Assembly: GCA_023398495.1 (NCBI GenBank)
Contig: JAEWSG010000168.1
Coordinates: 1 to 42,099 of the forward strand
Direction of reading: 5' to 3'
Source: Bacillota bacterium
Lineage (GTDB): Bacteria; Bacillota; Clostridia; Acetivibrionales; Acetivibrionaceae
DNA length: 42,099 nucleotides
Position numbers and translations under genes: made by a program. Under the pieces are notes generated by a model. It saw only the letters and a program-made list of their open reading frames with translations. It did no database searches and was not told where the DNA came from. Shown here one piece after another: positions 1-8,649 of this stretch; positions within the stretch are counted from its first letter, which is position 1; the number at the start of each line of letters is the position of its first letter.

Positions 1-157
1 TATCAAATCATTTGTAGTTATTTCGCAAGTTACTCAATTAATTAACGAGTTCCTTATCGTCTTACACTGTTTACTTTTCAAAGTCCATACTGCTTTTGTT
101 TCAGCCACTCTATCTGAGCGACTTTTAAATATTACCACGCTGTTTTCACTTTGTCAA
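1..157 (-). promoter_or_regulatory. Probable rRNA operon promoter and leader
   Basis: On the minus strand a TTGACA box (152-157) and a TAATAT box (129-134) are separated by exactly 17 nt, a near-perfect housekeeping promoter pointing out of the left edge. The transcribed part contains GGACTTTGAAAAGTAAAC (69-86). This resembles the boxA-like CTTTGAAAA(C)TAAAC sequences common in clostridial rRNA leaders and spacers. No 16S sequence is inside the window, so the rRNA assignment is an inference. Any strongly expressed minus-strand transcript would also fit. Confidence 0.55.
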
Positions 158-667
158 CACTTTTTTTATATTTTTTATACTGCCAATTTTATACTGCTTT
201 TTTTCCTGTTAAAGTGTTGTCTCACGTGACAGCTTTAATAATATAACACCTATCAACATCAATATCAAACTTTATTTTGGCGACTATTTGAATATATCTG
301 CATATCTCTTTGTTATTCTTGCGTATATTCCGTCATGGTTGTGCATACTCACCTAAAACCATCCTTTTTAAAACTAATTATTGATGTAAAAAATCGCTTT
401 TCTTTCTTTATTATATATATAGATAACGTACACTAAAGTTAAATCTATATAACACCCCAAACGTTATCTAATTTAGATGAAATACGTCCTTTAATTTTTG
501 ACTTAGCGTTTTTCATATATATTATTTAATAATTTATCAAAATTTAATTTACTATAAATATTTTTCATGTATAATATATGAAAAGAAGTTTTTTGTATTA
601 ATATGGAAATGATTTATTATTTATACAATACTAATAACAACTATTACTGTTTCAGGAGGATATACAA
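158..667. other. Intergenic region upstream of the surface-protein pair
   Basis: No gene is supported here. It separates the divergent left-edge promoter from the gene at 668 and contains repeat R1 copy 1 (415-504). Close to the divergent promoter, at 218-233, is an imperfect CACGTG-centred sequence matching parS at 12 of 16 positions. The rest is AT-rich with no clear promoter for the downstream gene. Confidence 0.5.
415..504 (+). repeat. Dispersed repeat R1, copy 1
   Basis: The core (421-469) is bounded by a perfect 9-bp inverted repeat, AGATAACGT and ACGTTATCT. Inside is the family word ACTAAAGTTAAATCTATAT. A tail with ATCTAATTTAGAT and ACGTCCTTTAAT follows. Near-identical copies lie at 28269-28350 (minus) and 30571-30630, and a diverged one at 28170-28226. 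It sits about 165 nt before the gene at 668. Confidence 0.8.
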
Positions 668-1678
668 ATGAATACAAAATTTGAACTAAAAACACTTTTG
701 GATATTATATTTAAGGTTACCAAAAAAAATGCAAACATAATGGCAGACTGTTATCTCTTAAAAGATAAATCAATAATATCAAAGTGGAAAAAATCCAGTG
801 TAGTTCCACGAAATGACGATATAGGCGGCATTATAAAGTTTGTTTTAAATGAGTCAACAGGCAGTCAACAACAAATAATCAGAGATAATATCGAGCAGCT
901 AGTAATAGAGTCATCATTAAAAAAAGAGTTAAAGGAAATAATTCTAGGGTGCAAGGATTTCAGCAGTTTTTTGACTGAAGCCATAAGCGTATCAATATCC
1001 GCAAAAGATAATAATTTAGAACCTCAAACTTTACCTTTTGAAAATAATCTTAACGAAAACACAGTGACTGGAAGATTAGAAAACAAAAATGGAAGATATA
1101 AAGGCACACTTGAGTTTGATCTGGTTATACCTAATGATAACAGTGTTAAGTCTGTAAACTCATATGAAAAAACAGGTATTGAATTTAACGGTAAAGTCAA
1201 TTTGAATCCAAAAAGCAGAATAATTAATGCAGCTAAGTACTTAAAGAAAACTTCTGTTCTTGGGTTAATTTTCGCATGCATAGTATCTGGATCATTAATT
1301 GCACATTCCAATAATCAGAGAAATAACTCAGCAAGTTCTAATTACCCTCAAGATAATTCAGTAAACAAAACTCTTATACAAGAGCCAACAGCTACAATTT
1401 CACCTGTTATAACACCTGAAGCTGTCATTAAACCTACTGTAACAATCGTGGCCACATCTACACCTGCTATGACTCCAAAACTAACACCTGAGACAGTTCA
1501 AAAGAAAAAAGCTGATACCAACAAACAGGTAAATGGTAACCAAAATCAGAACAACAATAACACGACAACAGAAATTAACAATAAAGTAAACAACGAAGTT
1601 AATACTACTGAAGTAAATATTAATGGAAATGAAAACATCTTTTTTAATGGTAACAATAATGTTATTGATATCAATTAG
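668..1678 (+). CDS. Membrane-anchored protein with possible HTH head and Asn-rich extracellular tail
   Basis: I do not recognise a named family. The start is secure: AGGAGG lies 8 nt upstream. Residues 1-110 look cytoplasmic and include LKDKSIISKWKKSSVVPR (about 31-48), which resembles the recognition-helix region of XRE-type HTH proteins; this is weak evidence. One membrane segment spans about 193-214. After it comes a Thr/Pro-rich stalk (about 235-275, repeated TP and PT) and a very Asn-rich tail that ends in NINGNENIFFNGNNN. The topology (HTH-like head, one TM, disordered extracellular linker) recalls RodZ-type or membrane-tethered regulators. The tail motif recurs twice in the next gene on the same strand, so the products may meet at the cell surface. 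It runs against replication, unlike the core genes beside it. Confidence 0.6.
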   Translation: MNTKFELKTLLDIIFKVTKKNANIMADCYLLKDKSIISKWKKSSVVPRNDDIGGIIKFVLNESTGSQQQIIRDNIEQLVIESSLKKELKEIILGCKDFSSFLTEAISVSISAKDNNLEPQTLPFENNLNENTVTGRLENKNGRYKGTLEFDLVIPNDNSVKSVNSYEKTGIEFNGKVNLNPKSRIINAAKYLKKTSVLGLIFACIVSGSLIAHSNNQRNNSASSNYPQDNSVNKTLIQEPTATISPVITPEAVIKPTVTIVATSTPAMTPKLTPETVQKKKADTNKQVNGNQNQNNNNTTTEINNKVNNEVNTTEVNINGNENIFFNGNNNVIDIN

Positions 1679-1688
1679 TGCTTTTGAA

Positions 1689-1716
1689 CATAATTCATTT
1701 GTAGAAATGAATTATG
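1689..1716 (+). other. Hairpin after the 668 gene
   Basis: A perfect 12-bp inverted repeat (CATAATTCATTT / AAATGAATTATG) with a 4-nt loop GTAG begins 10 nt after the stop codon. No U-tract follows directly, so it is not a standard intrinsic terminator. It may be an RNA 3'-end stabiliser. Confidence 0.6.
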
Positions 1717-1740
1717 CAAAATGCACATCCTATATTTTTT

Positions 1741-1791
1741 GCTGATTAACAAAATAAAATTAAATTCTAAAATTTTATTTTGTTAATCAGC
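1741..1791. other. 21-bp perfect stem between the two surface genes
   Basis: The two arms, 1741-1761 and 1771-1791, are perfect complements over 21 bp around a short AT-rich loop. Neither strand has a U-tract after the 3' arm, and the T-run lies on the 5' side in the plus orientation. It could be a processing or stability hairpin, or the remnant of a mobile repeat. Confidence 0.6.
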
Positions 1792-1832
1792 ATTAATATA
1801 TGTAACAAACGCTAAAGTTCATTTACATATAT

Positions 1833-1930
1833 AAATCATGAAAATGATTTTATAAGGAAAAATTTAATTTTCACGATAATAAATCAAGTAAATTGAAGCA
1901 CGATGTAAAATCTTTATCGCGTTCAGTATA
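1833..1930 (+). repeat. Dispersed repeat R2, copy a
   Basis: The first half holds hairpin arms related to CGTGAAAAT / ATTTTCACG and the string CACGATAATAAATCAAG. The second half is an ATTGAA...TTCA(A/G)T hairpin with loop GTAAAATCTTT. It lies 38 nt upstream of the TPR gene start. Other copies: 21836-21930 (plus), 31534-31632 (minus) and 34085-34147 (minus, first half only). Confidence 0.8.
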
Positions 1931-1967
1931 GAACCTATGCTTCATTTTATATTTTGGGGGAGTATCT

Positions 1968-4900
1968 ATGAAAAAAAACATATTACAAATTCTTATAATT
2001 ATACTAATTTTTGAATTTTCTTGTATTAACGTAAATGCTCAAAATATAGAGAAAGTGGTTGAAAGTATAAATCTAATCGATATCTCTCCAATAAAGATCA
2101 ATGGAATACTGTATGTTCCTCAGAGATCGGTCTTTGAGGCTCTTGGTTGGCATGTTTTGTTCGACCCCTTAAACAATTCAATAACGTGCATAAAAGACAA
2201 TGACACCATGGAATTTACGATTGACAGCAATGAGTTTTTTGTTAACGGAAGTTATAATATAATGAATGCACCATTGGTGATAGTTGATAACAAAGCCTAC
2301 ATACCCCAAAAACTAATTGTAGATCAACTAGGCACGAAAATTAAATGGAACGGGAAAGACAATCTTATAATTATGTCTGACAAGGATTTCAATAGTGTGA
2401 CGGTCAATGGTGCAGGTAATGTTGTAATAACAGGAGACAGTATAATTTTAAATATATATGAGCCTTGTAACGTACAGACACTAAATGACCTGATGGCTTA
2501 TACAGACTATCTTCTAAAGATAAATCCAAACGAAGCACTTATCAATTATAAAGAAGTTCTTGATAATGTTAATGTTGAAGAAATGCCTGATTTCTATGCA
2601 CGTGTAATGAACAATATGGGTAATGCCTATAGCATTTTAGCAGAATTTAATAACACAAAAGCAAACATACTAAATGCCATAGGGTCTTATCAAAGTGCAA
2701 TTGACTTCTATAGTAAAAATAATGATATCTCCAATTACAATATTCTTCTTATAAACCTCGGTAATGCTTATAGTGTATTGGCAAACATAACACAAGACAA
2801 TCAATACATATCTGAATCCATTGATTATTATAAAAAGGCTCTTGATTATTATACTTATGAAAATCACCCTATGGATTATGCCCTTACCCAGTATGACTTG
2901 GGCAAAGCCTATAAACACCAAGGTTTAATTGAGATGGCATACAATTGTTTTAGCAATGCAGAATTGGTATATGTAAAGGCTCTTGATTTTTGTTCTCTTG
3001 ATAACAACCCCGAAACATATGCCTTTTTGCAGTACAATTTAGGAAATATTTATAATGAGTATCAGGAAATAGCAGATGTAAGCTATTCAACAAAAACTGA
3101 GAAGTGTTATTTAGAAGCTTTAAAAATATGGACTGCCGAAAGCAGCCCTATGAACTATGCAAATATATATAAGTCTCTAGGAGACTCTTACTCAAAATCA
3201 TATGAATATGGTAAAAACGCCGTTTCTCTTGAGCAAGCTATAAGTTCCTATAAGGAAAGCCTTGATTTCTATAACCCTGATATTTATCCAATGAACTACT
3301 CAGAAGTTTACTATTCGCTAGGGAATCTATATGCATTTGCGTCGCAGCAATCAGGTAACGAAAGTTATCTCGCCGATTCTATCAGTGCTTTTGAAAATAG
3401 TATAAAAGTATTAAATGAATCCAACAATCCCGTACTTTATAATATTTTGGCTCAAAAACTTGAAATTGCAGATGTTCATACACCTGTCAGCACTGCGAAT
3501 GAAGTAATTCAAGCTGCTCCCAAAGAATATAAATTATTAATAAACGGTTTACCTGTCAGCTATTCAATGCCTCCAATAATAACAAAAGGCAAAATTCTTT
3601 TACCTGTACGCGAAATGTTTGAGTTATTTGGTTTTGAAGTACATTGGGATGAAAATGAAAAAAAAGTCACCTGTATAAAAGATAAAAGAACAATAGTACT
3701 AAAGATGAATAGTACTTCATGCCAAATAAATGGGAGAATTTTAACTCTATCAGAATCTCCAACCATAATTAACGGAAGGATTTATTCCTTACCTGAAGTA
3801 ATAGAGGATGGATTGAATGTAAAAATAAAACTGTCCAAAGAAGATTGTAAAATTTACATTGCCAGCAATAACGAAACAGACATAAATATATCCGGCTATA
3901 ATAATCTGGTCATAAACGGCGACAATATTATTGCTTCAATAACTTTAAGATACAAAGAGGATAAGACAAAAAAAATCATTAATGACGCCGATGAACTCTT
4001 GTTAGACAGAAACTATCTAGGTGCAATAAAAGTTTATTCAGATGCTCTTAAGAACATATCAAGTACAGAAAATCCTGCTGAATATCTATATGTTATGGTA
4101 AATTTGGCAAATGCCTATATGGAGCTTTCTTTCTTTGTAAACAAGGAGGAAAACGCCTTAAAAGCAATATCTATATATGAAGAAGCCCTTAAAAAAATTA
4201 CAGGCCCCCAGTATTCGAAAGATATAGCGTCAGGTTACAGAGGCCTTGCTAATGCATACTTAATGCTCATTAACGTAAGAGATATGGATAAATATTCCCA
4301 AAAAGCTTTATGGGCATTGGATCAAGCACTAAACCTTTATGACAAGGAAAAAGATGCTTATGACTATGCCCAGGTTCAAAACCTCATTTCATGGACAAAT
4401 TTATCACTCTTCTTTGCAAGATATTCACAAGAGTATATAAATAATGCACTTAAGGCTAATAAAGAAGAATTATCTATATATACTCCTGAAAAGTATCCTA
4501 AGGAGTATGCAGCAGCTAAAAATATTGAAGGACTTATATACACAAATATGTACACAATGAACGTAAGCAGCAATGACAGTATAAGAAAAGCTATGAATTC
4601 ATTTGAAGAAGCATTAAAATATGCAAAGTCCGCAAATGATGAACCTACTTATTATTATATTCTCTACCATTATGGTTTAGCTTGGATTCAACTCTCATCA
4701 ATTGAACGAACAATAGAAAACTTGAATAAAGGTATAAATATTTTCGAAGAGCACCTTAAATATAGCACATATGAAAGAAATCCTGTTGCCCATGCAATTA
4801 CACTAGACCAGATAGGATATATCTATTTGCAAATGTCGTTTATTTCAGACACAGAGGCTAATGCCCAAAAGTCATTGTCTTACTTTAACAAATCGGCCGC

Positions 4901-5678
4901 AGTACTTACTCCCGATAAATACCCTATTGAATATGCTTTTATACAGACCGATATGGGATCAGCATACGGCATTCTTGCAAACAAAAAAATATCCCAATAC
5001 TATTTTTCAAAATCTATAAATGCTTTTAATAATTCACTTAAAATCTATACTAAGGATAAATATCCGGACAATTACGCAAATAATTACCTTGAGATGGGAA
5101 GAACCTACAATAGTTTTATTAATAAAGATAGTCCAGAAACCAACTATTTAGAGGCTATAAAATGTTTTAACAAAGCCTGTGAGGTATATACTATCCAATA
5201 TAGTCCTGTAATGTATGCTTACACGCAACTTAATATGTATGATTCTTATTACAGCCTTGCACTTTTAGGTAAAAACTCAAAGGAAAACATAACTAATTCT
5301 ATTGAGTGTATGCTTAATTGTTTGGAAATCTTCAATGCTGAGGACTATTCTAGATTTTACGCTAATGCTCAACTTAACCTTGGAGCTGCGTACTCTTTTC
5401 TTTCCGATATAGAAAGTTTGGAAGAAAACTTGTTAAAAAGTAAAGATGCTTATATTAAAGCCTTAAGTTTTTATACAGTTGATTCCTCTCTGTCTACATA
5501 TGCAAAAATAAACAAACTTCTTGCTGAAAATTACATAAAACTTGCCCAAATAAAAGATACGGAGACAAACCTAGAATCTGCCTCCTCCTGCATTGATAAA
5601 GCCCTTATGTATTATACAAACAAAACTCATCCCTCTGATTATGAATATCTTGTTAATATGAAAAATAAGATAAATTAA
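1968..5678 (+). CDS. Secreted protein with duplicated stalk (Cu_amine_oxidN1-like) and TPR blocks
   Basis: A signal peptide covers residues 1-25 (hydrophobic core ILQILIIILIFEF, likely cut after NVNA). The order is: stalk domain 1 (about 38-138, with the family pattern V-P-x-R-x-x-x-E-x-L-G-x-x-V), an Asn/Gly motif VNGAGNVVITGD (about 145-156), TPR-like helices (about 170-500), stalk domain 2 (about 518-633), a second motif ISGYNNLVINGD (about 639-650), then a longer TPR block to residue 1236. The repeat units carry a P-x-x-Y-A ... L-G-x-x-Y pattern, for example near 299, 345, 392 and 438. The protein is therefore a tandem duplication of a stalk-motif-TPR unit. Stalk domains occur in wall-associated clostridial proteins and TPRs bind proteins, so a surface scaffold or sensor role is plausible but unproven. 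The GGGGGAG ribosome site fits the ATG. It shares its motif with the tail of the upstream protein. Confidence 0.75.
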   Translation: MKKNILQILIIILIFEFSCINVNAQNIEKVVESINLIDISPIKINGILYVPQRSVFEALGWHVLFDPLNNSITCIKDNDTMEFTIDSNEFFVNGSYNIMNAPLVIVDNKAYIPQKLIVDQLGTKIKWNGKDNLIIMSDKDFNSVTVNGAGNVVITGDSIILNIYEPCNVQTLNDLMAYTDYLLKINPNEALINYKEVLDNVNVEEMPDFYARVMNNMGNAYSILAEFNNTKANILNAIGSYQSAIDFYSKNNDISNYNILLINLGNAYSVLANITQDNQYISESIDYYKKALDYYTYENHPMDYALTQYDLGKAYKHQGLIEMAYNCFSNAELVYVKALDFCSLDNNPETYAFLQYNLGNIYNEYQEIADVSYSTKTEKCYLEALKIWTAESSPMNYANIYKSLGDSYSKSYEYGKNAVSLEQAISSYKESLDFYNPDIYPMNYSEVYYSLGNLYAFASQQSGNESYLADSISAFENSIKVLNESNNPVLYNILAQKLEIADVHTPVSTANEVIQAAPKEYKLLINGLPVSYSMPPIITKGKILLPVREMFELFGFEVHWDENEKKVTCIKDKRTIVLKMNSTSCQINGRILTLSESPTIINGRIYSLPEVIEDGLNVKIKLSKEDCKIYIASNNETDINISGYNNLVINGDNIIASITLRYKEDKTKKIINDADELLLDRNYLGAIKVYSDALKNISSTENPAEYLYVMVNLANAYMELSFFVNKEENALKAISIYEEALKKITGPQYSKDIASGYRGLANAYLMLINVRDMDKYSQKALWALDQALNLYDKEKDAYDYAQVQNLISWTNLSLFFARYSQEYINNALKANKEELSIYTPEKYPKEYAAAKNIEGLIYTNMYTMNVSSNDSIRKAMNSFEEALKYAKSANDEPTYYYILYHYGLAWIQLSSIERTIENLNKGINIFEEHLKYSTYERNPVAHAITLDQIGYIYLQMSFISDTEANAQKSLSYFNKSAAVLTPDKYPIEYAFIQTDMGSAYGILANKKISQYYFSKSINAFNNSLKIYTKDKYPDNYANNYLEMGRTYNSFINKDSPETNYLEAIKCFNKACEVYTIQYSPVMYAYTQLNMYDSYYSLALLGKNSKENITNSIECMLNCLEIFNAEDYSRFYANAQLNLGAAYSFLSDIESLEENLLKSKDAYIKALSFYTVDSSLSTYAKINKLLAENYIKLAQIKDTETNLESASSCIDKALMYYTNKTHPSDYEYLVNMKNKIN

Positions 5679-5730
5679 ATTTTCTACCTGGATATAAAGA
5701 ATACTTTTCTAAACTTACGTGCCTAACATA

Positions 5731-5776
5731 AAAAACTCCTTCCTGTCAATTATTACTTTGGCAGAAAGGAGCTTTT
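5731..5776. terminator. Bidirectional terminator between the TPR gene and gyrA
   Basis: The hairpin CTCCTT...AAGGAG (5736-5741 / 5766-5771), extended inward by CTG/CAG pairs, is flanked by an A-run on one side and CTTTTATTT on the other. It can end transcripts arriving from both converging genes. Confidence 0.75.
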
Positions 5777-5797
5777 ATTTAACAGCTCAAATTTAAA

Positions 5798-8335
5798 TTA
5801 ATCGTTATTTAATTCATCATCTACATCATCTACATGGTCTACCTTTTCTACTTCTTCTTCCTCATTTTCCTCTAAAACATCTTCATCCTCATTTACTATT
5901 CTTGCAACTCCAACCAAATAGACGGATTCGTCCATTCTCATCAGAGTAACTCCCTGGGTTGCTCTTCCTAATATACTGATGTCCCTGACATTTATCCTTA
6001 TAATAGTTCCATCGGAACTTATCATCATTATGTCATCCTTTTCATTAACCAGCTTCATGCCTGCAATTTTACCTGTCTTCTCTGTTACCCTGTACGTTAA
6101 GATACCTTTTCCGCCTCTTGTCTGAACCTTGTATTCTTCAAGCTCTGTTCTCTTTCCAAATCCCCTTTCAGTTACAACAAGCAAGTTAGTATCTTCGATA
6201 AAGGCCCCCATACCAATTACTACATCATCATTATCAAGTTTAATTCCTCTGACACCCTGAGAAACCCTCCCTAAAGGTCTTACATCCTCTTCATTAAATC
6301 TTATGGACATACCGTTTTTTGTAACAAGCAAAATATCCTTTGTACCATCAGTGAGTCTGACGTCAATAAGCTCGTCATTTTCCCTTAACGCTACAGCTGT
6401 AAGTCCACCCTTTCTTATTTTGTCATATTCCATGAGGTCTGTCTTCTTCACAACTCCATTTTTAGTGGCAAGTAAAAGATACAATCCTTCTTTATATTCC
6501 TTAATAGGAATAACTGTAGTTACTTTTTCCTCCTGATCAAGCTGGAGAAGGTTCACAATGGCAGTTCCTTTTGCCTGTCTTCCTGACTCAGGTATTTCAT
6601 AGGTTTTTAATCTGTACACTCTACCTTTATTTGTAAAAAACAAGATATAGTCATGTGTGGAAGTTGTAAACAAGTTTTCAACAAAATCCTCTTCTCTCGT
6701 GCTCAATCCTATAATTCCCTTGCCACCTCTCCTTTGACTCTTATAAGTATCGGTGGGGAGTCTCTTGATATATCCGAAATGAGTAAGAGTTACAACACTA
6801 TCCTCTTCTTCAATCAAATCTTCAAAATCAAAATCACTTTCATCGGGAATTATTTTAGTTCTTCTTTCATCTCCAAATTTTCCCTTTATTTCAGTTAATT
6901 CTTCTTTTATAATGTCTAATACCATAAACTCATTAGCCAAAACATCCTTATAATATTTAATTTTAGCAAGCAATTCCTGATATTCTGCTTCTAGCTTTTC
7001 CCTTTCCAAAGCTGTCAGTCTTCCAAGTCTCATATCTACAATTGCCTGTGCTTGCCTGTCACTAAAACTGAAACGCTCCACCAATCTTTCTTTTGCATTG
7101 GCCTCGTTATTGGAAGATCTTATTATTCTGATAACTTCATCAAGGTTATCAATAGCTATTTTCAAGCCTTCCAGAATATGTGCCCTTGCTTCAGCTTTGT
7201 CAAGCTCAAACTTTGTTCTCCTTACAATTACATCTTTTTGATGATCTATATAGTGATCTATTGCCTGTCTTAAGTTTATTATATGAGGTTCAAACTTCTT
7301 ATCCGGTGTTTGAACCAGTGCAAGCATATTGACACTAAAGGTCTCCTGCATCTGAGTGAATTTAAAGAGCTGGTTCAATACAACATTTGCGTTTGCTTCT
7401 TTTTTAAGCTCAATAACTATACGCATTCCATTTCTGTCTGATTCATCTCTCAAATCGGATATAGTCTCAATTCGCTTTTCCTTTACGAGATCTGCAATTT
7501 TCTCTACCAATCTCGCCTTATTTACCTGATAAGGAAGTTCAGTAACTACTATTCTCTGCTTATTGGTGCTCATCTGCTCAATATTTGTTACTGCTCTCAT
7601 AATTATTCTGCCTCTACCTGTCCTATAGGCATCTCTTATACCCGATTTCCCTACTATTATACCGGCTGTTGGAAAATCAGGCCCTTTAATAATTTTGTTC
7701 AAATCATCAATTGTTGTTTCAGGTTCCTCAATAACCTTAACTATCCCCTCAATTACTTCGCCAAGGTTCTGAGGCGGAATATTGGTAGCCATACCCACAG
7801 CAATTCCTGAAGATCCATTTACTAAAAGGTTGGGAAACCTTGAAGGAAGAACAACAGGTTCTATTTCATGCTCATCAAAGTTTGGCTTGAAGTCAACCGT
7901 ATCCTTATTGATATCCCTTATCATTTCCATGGAAATCTTAGCAAGCCTTGCTTCAGTATACCTCATAGCAGCAGGCGGGTCACCATCTACCGATCCGAAA
8001 TTTCCATGACCGTCAACCAACGGGTACCTTAAAGAAAAATCCTGCGCCATACGAACCATACTGTCATACACAGCAGCATCCCCATGTGGATGATACTTAC
8101 CTAAAACTTCCCCAACGGTAGTAGCACATTTTCTATGTGCCTTTTCCGGTGTAAAGCCAAGCCCGAACATACCATATAATATTCTTCTATGAACAGGCTT
8201 CAAGCCATCTCTCACATCAGGTAATGCTCGATCCACTATAACGCTCATAGCATAATTTATAAATGAATTCTTCATTTCGGCTTCAATGTCAACAGGAATT
8301 ACGCTTTGGTTTTTGACATCATTTATATCTGCCAT
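5798..8335 (-). CDS. gyrA: DNA gyrase subunit A
   Basis: Breakage-reunion subunit of the type II topoisomerase that introduces negative supercoils with GyrB. At 845 aa it is a normal length. The active-site tyrosine is Tyr126 in MRYTEARL, followed by the long coiled-coil arm and the C-terminal beta-pinwheel, whose gyrase box is seen as RRGGKGI. The C-terminus is a strongly acidic tail. In the quinolone-determining region, HPHGDAAVYDS has Ala87 where E. coli has Ser83, while Asp91 (E. coli Asp87) is kept. The start has AGAGGTAA 6 nt upstream, and a TATAAT-like box lies at 8375-8380. The gene is on the opposite side of oriC from gyrB, an unusual separation. Confidence 0.97.
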   Translation of the reverse strand: MADINDVKNQSVIPVDIEAEMKNSFINYAMSVIVDRALPDVRDGLKPVHRRILYGMFGLGFTPEKAHRKCATTVGEVLGKYHPHGDAAVYDSMVRMAQDFSLRYPLVDGHGNFGSVDGDPPAAMRYTEARLAKISMEMIRDINKDTVDFKPNFDEHEIEPVVLPSRFPNLLVNGSSGIAVGMATNIPPQNLGEVIEGIVKVIEEPETTIDDLNKIIKGPDFPTAGIIVGKSGIRDAYRTGRGRIIMRAVTNIEQMSTNKQRIVVTELPYQVNKARLVEKIADLVKEKRIETISDLRDESDRNGMRIVIELKKEANANVVLNQLFKFTQMQETFSVNMLALVQTPDKKFEPHIINLRQAIDHYIDHQKDVIVRRTKFELDKAEARAHILEGLKIAIDNLDEVIRIIRSSNNEANAKERLVERFSFSDRQAQAIVDMRLGRLTALEREKLEAEYQELLAKIKYYKDVLANEFMVLDIIKEELTEIKGKFGDERRTKIIPDESDFDFEDLIEEEDSVVTLTHFGYIKRLPTDTYKSQRRGGKGIIGLSTREEDFVENLFTTSTHDYILFFTNKGRVYRLKTYEIPESGRQAKGTAIVNLLQLDQEEKVTTVIPIKEYKEGLYLLLATKNGVVKKTDLMEYDKIRKGGLTAVALRENDELIDVRLTDGTKDILLVTKNGMSIRFNEEDVRPLGRVSQGVRGIKLDNDDVVIGMGAFIEDTNLLVVTERGFGKRTELEEYKVQTRGGKGILTYRVTEKTGKIAGMKLVNEKDDIMMISSDGTIIRINVRDISILGRATQGVTLMRMDESVYLVGVARIVNEDEDVLEENEEEEVEKVDHVDDVDDELNND

Positions 8336-8649
8336 CGGTTTACCTCTTTTCTATTCATTCTTTTGTTCTTTCAAATTATATCTCAATTTTTTATACCACT
8401 TTATATTTTAATAAAGTTTTAGCAGGCTGTCCACTTTTTTCATTATTTAAAAATTTAAAAGTTACCTCCTTTAGTTTTTTTTAACAAATAAAAGGAATGA
8501 TATTAAATCATTCCCATTTATTTCATATTAAATACCTGATCTCTTGCCACGTTGATTAGATACATACTTTTCTTTACATTTATTAAATGCACTCACGTTG
8601 ATTTGATAATGTTTTCAAAATACAAGAATAGGATGTTATTTTTTCATTA
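8336..8649. other. noc-gyrA intergenic region
   Basis: There is no gene here. It contains the noc terminator (8490-8514), two direct copies of CACGTTGATT (8548-8557 and 8594-8603), and on the minus strand an isolated AAAGGAGGTAAC Shine-Dalgarno-like string (8460-8472) with no well-spaced start codon. The gyrA promoter is presumably between 8340 and 8450. Confidence 0.5.
8490..8514 (-). terminator. Terminator after noc
   Basis: On the minus strand GGAATGAT / ATCATTCC forms a perfect 8-bp stem with a 5-nt loop and is followed by TTTTATTTG. It lies about 135 nt after the noc stop codon and before gyrA. Confidence 0.7.

Noticed and set aside
218..233. Third parS-like site (TGTCTCACGTGACAGC)
   Set aside because: It matches only 12 of 16 bases and loses the outer palindrome symmetry; the two real sites are perfect.
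8410..8472. Short leader peptide (11 codons, minus strand) before gyrA with AAAGGAGG upstream
   Set aside because: The spacing from the ribosome site to the ATG is about 22 nt, too long for initiation, and there is no regulatory hairpin linked to it.
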